Shown: piece by piece, positions 6,297 to 6,332 of the stretch
How positions within the stretch are numbered: the first letter of the stretch is position 1
How the letters are laid out: each line of letters opens with the position of its first letter
Source: Dehalococcoidales bacterium
GTDB taxonomy: Bacteria > Chloroflexota > Dehalococcoidia > Dehalococcoidales > Fen-1064
Direction: 5' to 3'
DNA length: 6,332 nt
NCBI GenBank assembly: GCA_030667735.1
Contig: DAOUVG010000100.1
Span: forward strand, 1-6,332
Position numbers and translations under genes: made by a program
Notes under the pieces: model-generated
Database searches by the model: none
Told to the model about the DNA's origin: nothing
The model's input: only the letters and a program-made list of their open reading frames with translations

Positions 6297-6331
6297 TATC
6301 TAAAGTCACAATTGTAGCCACTATTTAGATA
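6297..6331. repeat. Nested inverted repeat at the right edge
   Basis: TATCTAAA (6297-6304) and TTTAGATA (6324-6331) form an eight-base perfect inverted repeat with a 19-base interior. That interior holds a second perfect palindrome, ACAATTGT (6308-6315). A direct repeat CACTAT (6294-6299 and 6319-6324) overlaps it. It is AT-rich and could be a regulator site, a hairpin, or the edge of a mobile or repeat element that continues past the window. Confidence 0.45.
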
Positions 6332-6332
6332 A

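Noticed and set aside
5599..6321. A 240-codon open frame on the - strand across the surE end, the zinc-ribbon gene and the intergenic region
   Set aside because: It is antisense to two well-supported + genes, its translation is low-complexity and Pro/Ser/Leu-rich, and no domain or convincing ribosome-binding site supports it.
1..6332. CRISPR array, tRNA/rRNA gene, transposase, toxin-antitoxin pair or phage gene
   Set aside because: I looked for spaced direct repeats, tRNA-like cloverleaf signals and typical mobile or defence protein motifs and saw none.

Overview
The window is an ordinary-looking bacterial housekeeping and DNA-maintenance cluster. Six protein genes all lie on the + strand and cover about 94% of the sequence. 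In order they are: transcription termination factor Rho; the excinuclease subunit UvrC; a DRG/Obg-type GTPase with a C-terminal TGS domain; an FMN-dependent nitroreductase-family protein; the survival nucleotidase SurE; and a 72-residue zinc-ribbon protein. All six frames are intact, and I see no phage, CRISPR, tRNA, rRNA or insertion-sequence gene. The coding GC is moderately high, and Shine-Dalgarno-led starts with one TTG start point to a mesophilic bacterium. A bacterial gene whose N-terminus and TGS domain look archaeal/DRG-like, next to rho and uvrC, would fit a Dehalococcoidia-like member of the Chloroflexota. That placement is only an inference and needs a phylogeny.

Layout: positions 1-103 hold a perfect 40-bp tandem duplication covering the rho ribosome-binding site and start codon. 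It creates a 12-codon mini-ORF that ends one base before the real rho start. Rho (77-1342) is followed by a hairpin and a 90-base gap, then uvrC (start taken at 1433, not at the longer GTG frame). The GTPase gene begins six bases after the uvrC stop, so those two are probably co-transcribed. A 63-base spacer with two consecutive hairpins leads to the nitroreductase (TTG start at 4361). A 111-base spacer with a strong hairpin leads to surE. The zinc-ribbon gene overlaps the surE stop by one base and has its own AGGAGG site. The last 173 bases (6160-6332) have no gene. They are the least housekeeping-like part: a 7-base periodic AAAT array, AACGT repeats and inverted repeats, a TTGACA/TAGAGT promoter-like pair, and a nested inverted repeat at the right edge.

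How the genes fit together: Rho ends transcription, UvrC makes both incisions in nucleotide-excision repair, and SurE dephosphorylates nucleotides and is stress-linked in other bacteria. The nitroreductase is a flavin redox enzyme of unknown substrate. The GTPase family is associated with ribosomes. Nothing shows that they form one pathway; the order looks like a loose housekeeping operon set. I found no convincing new multi-gene system. The points most worth checking are the duplicated rho start, the DRG-like GTPase with a non-canonical G3 motif and no S5D2L-sized insertion, the small zinc-ribbon protein coupled to SurE, and the structured 3' intergenic region.
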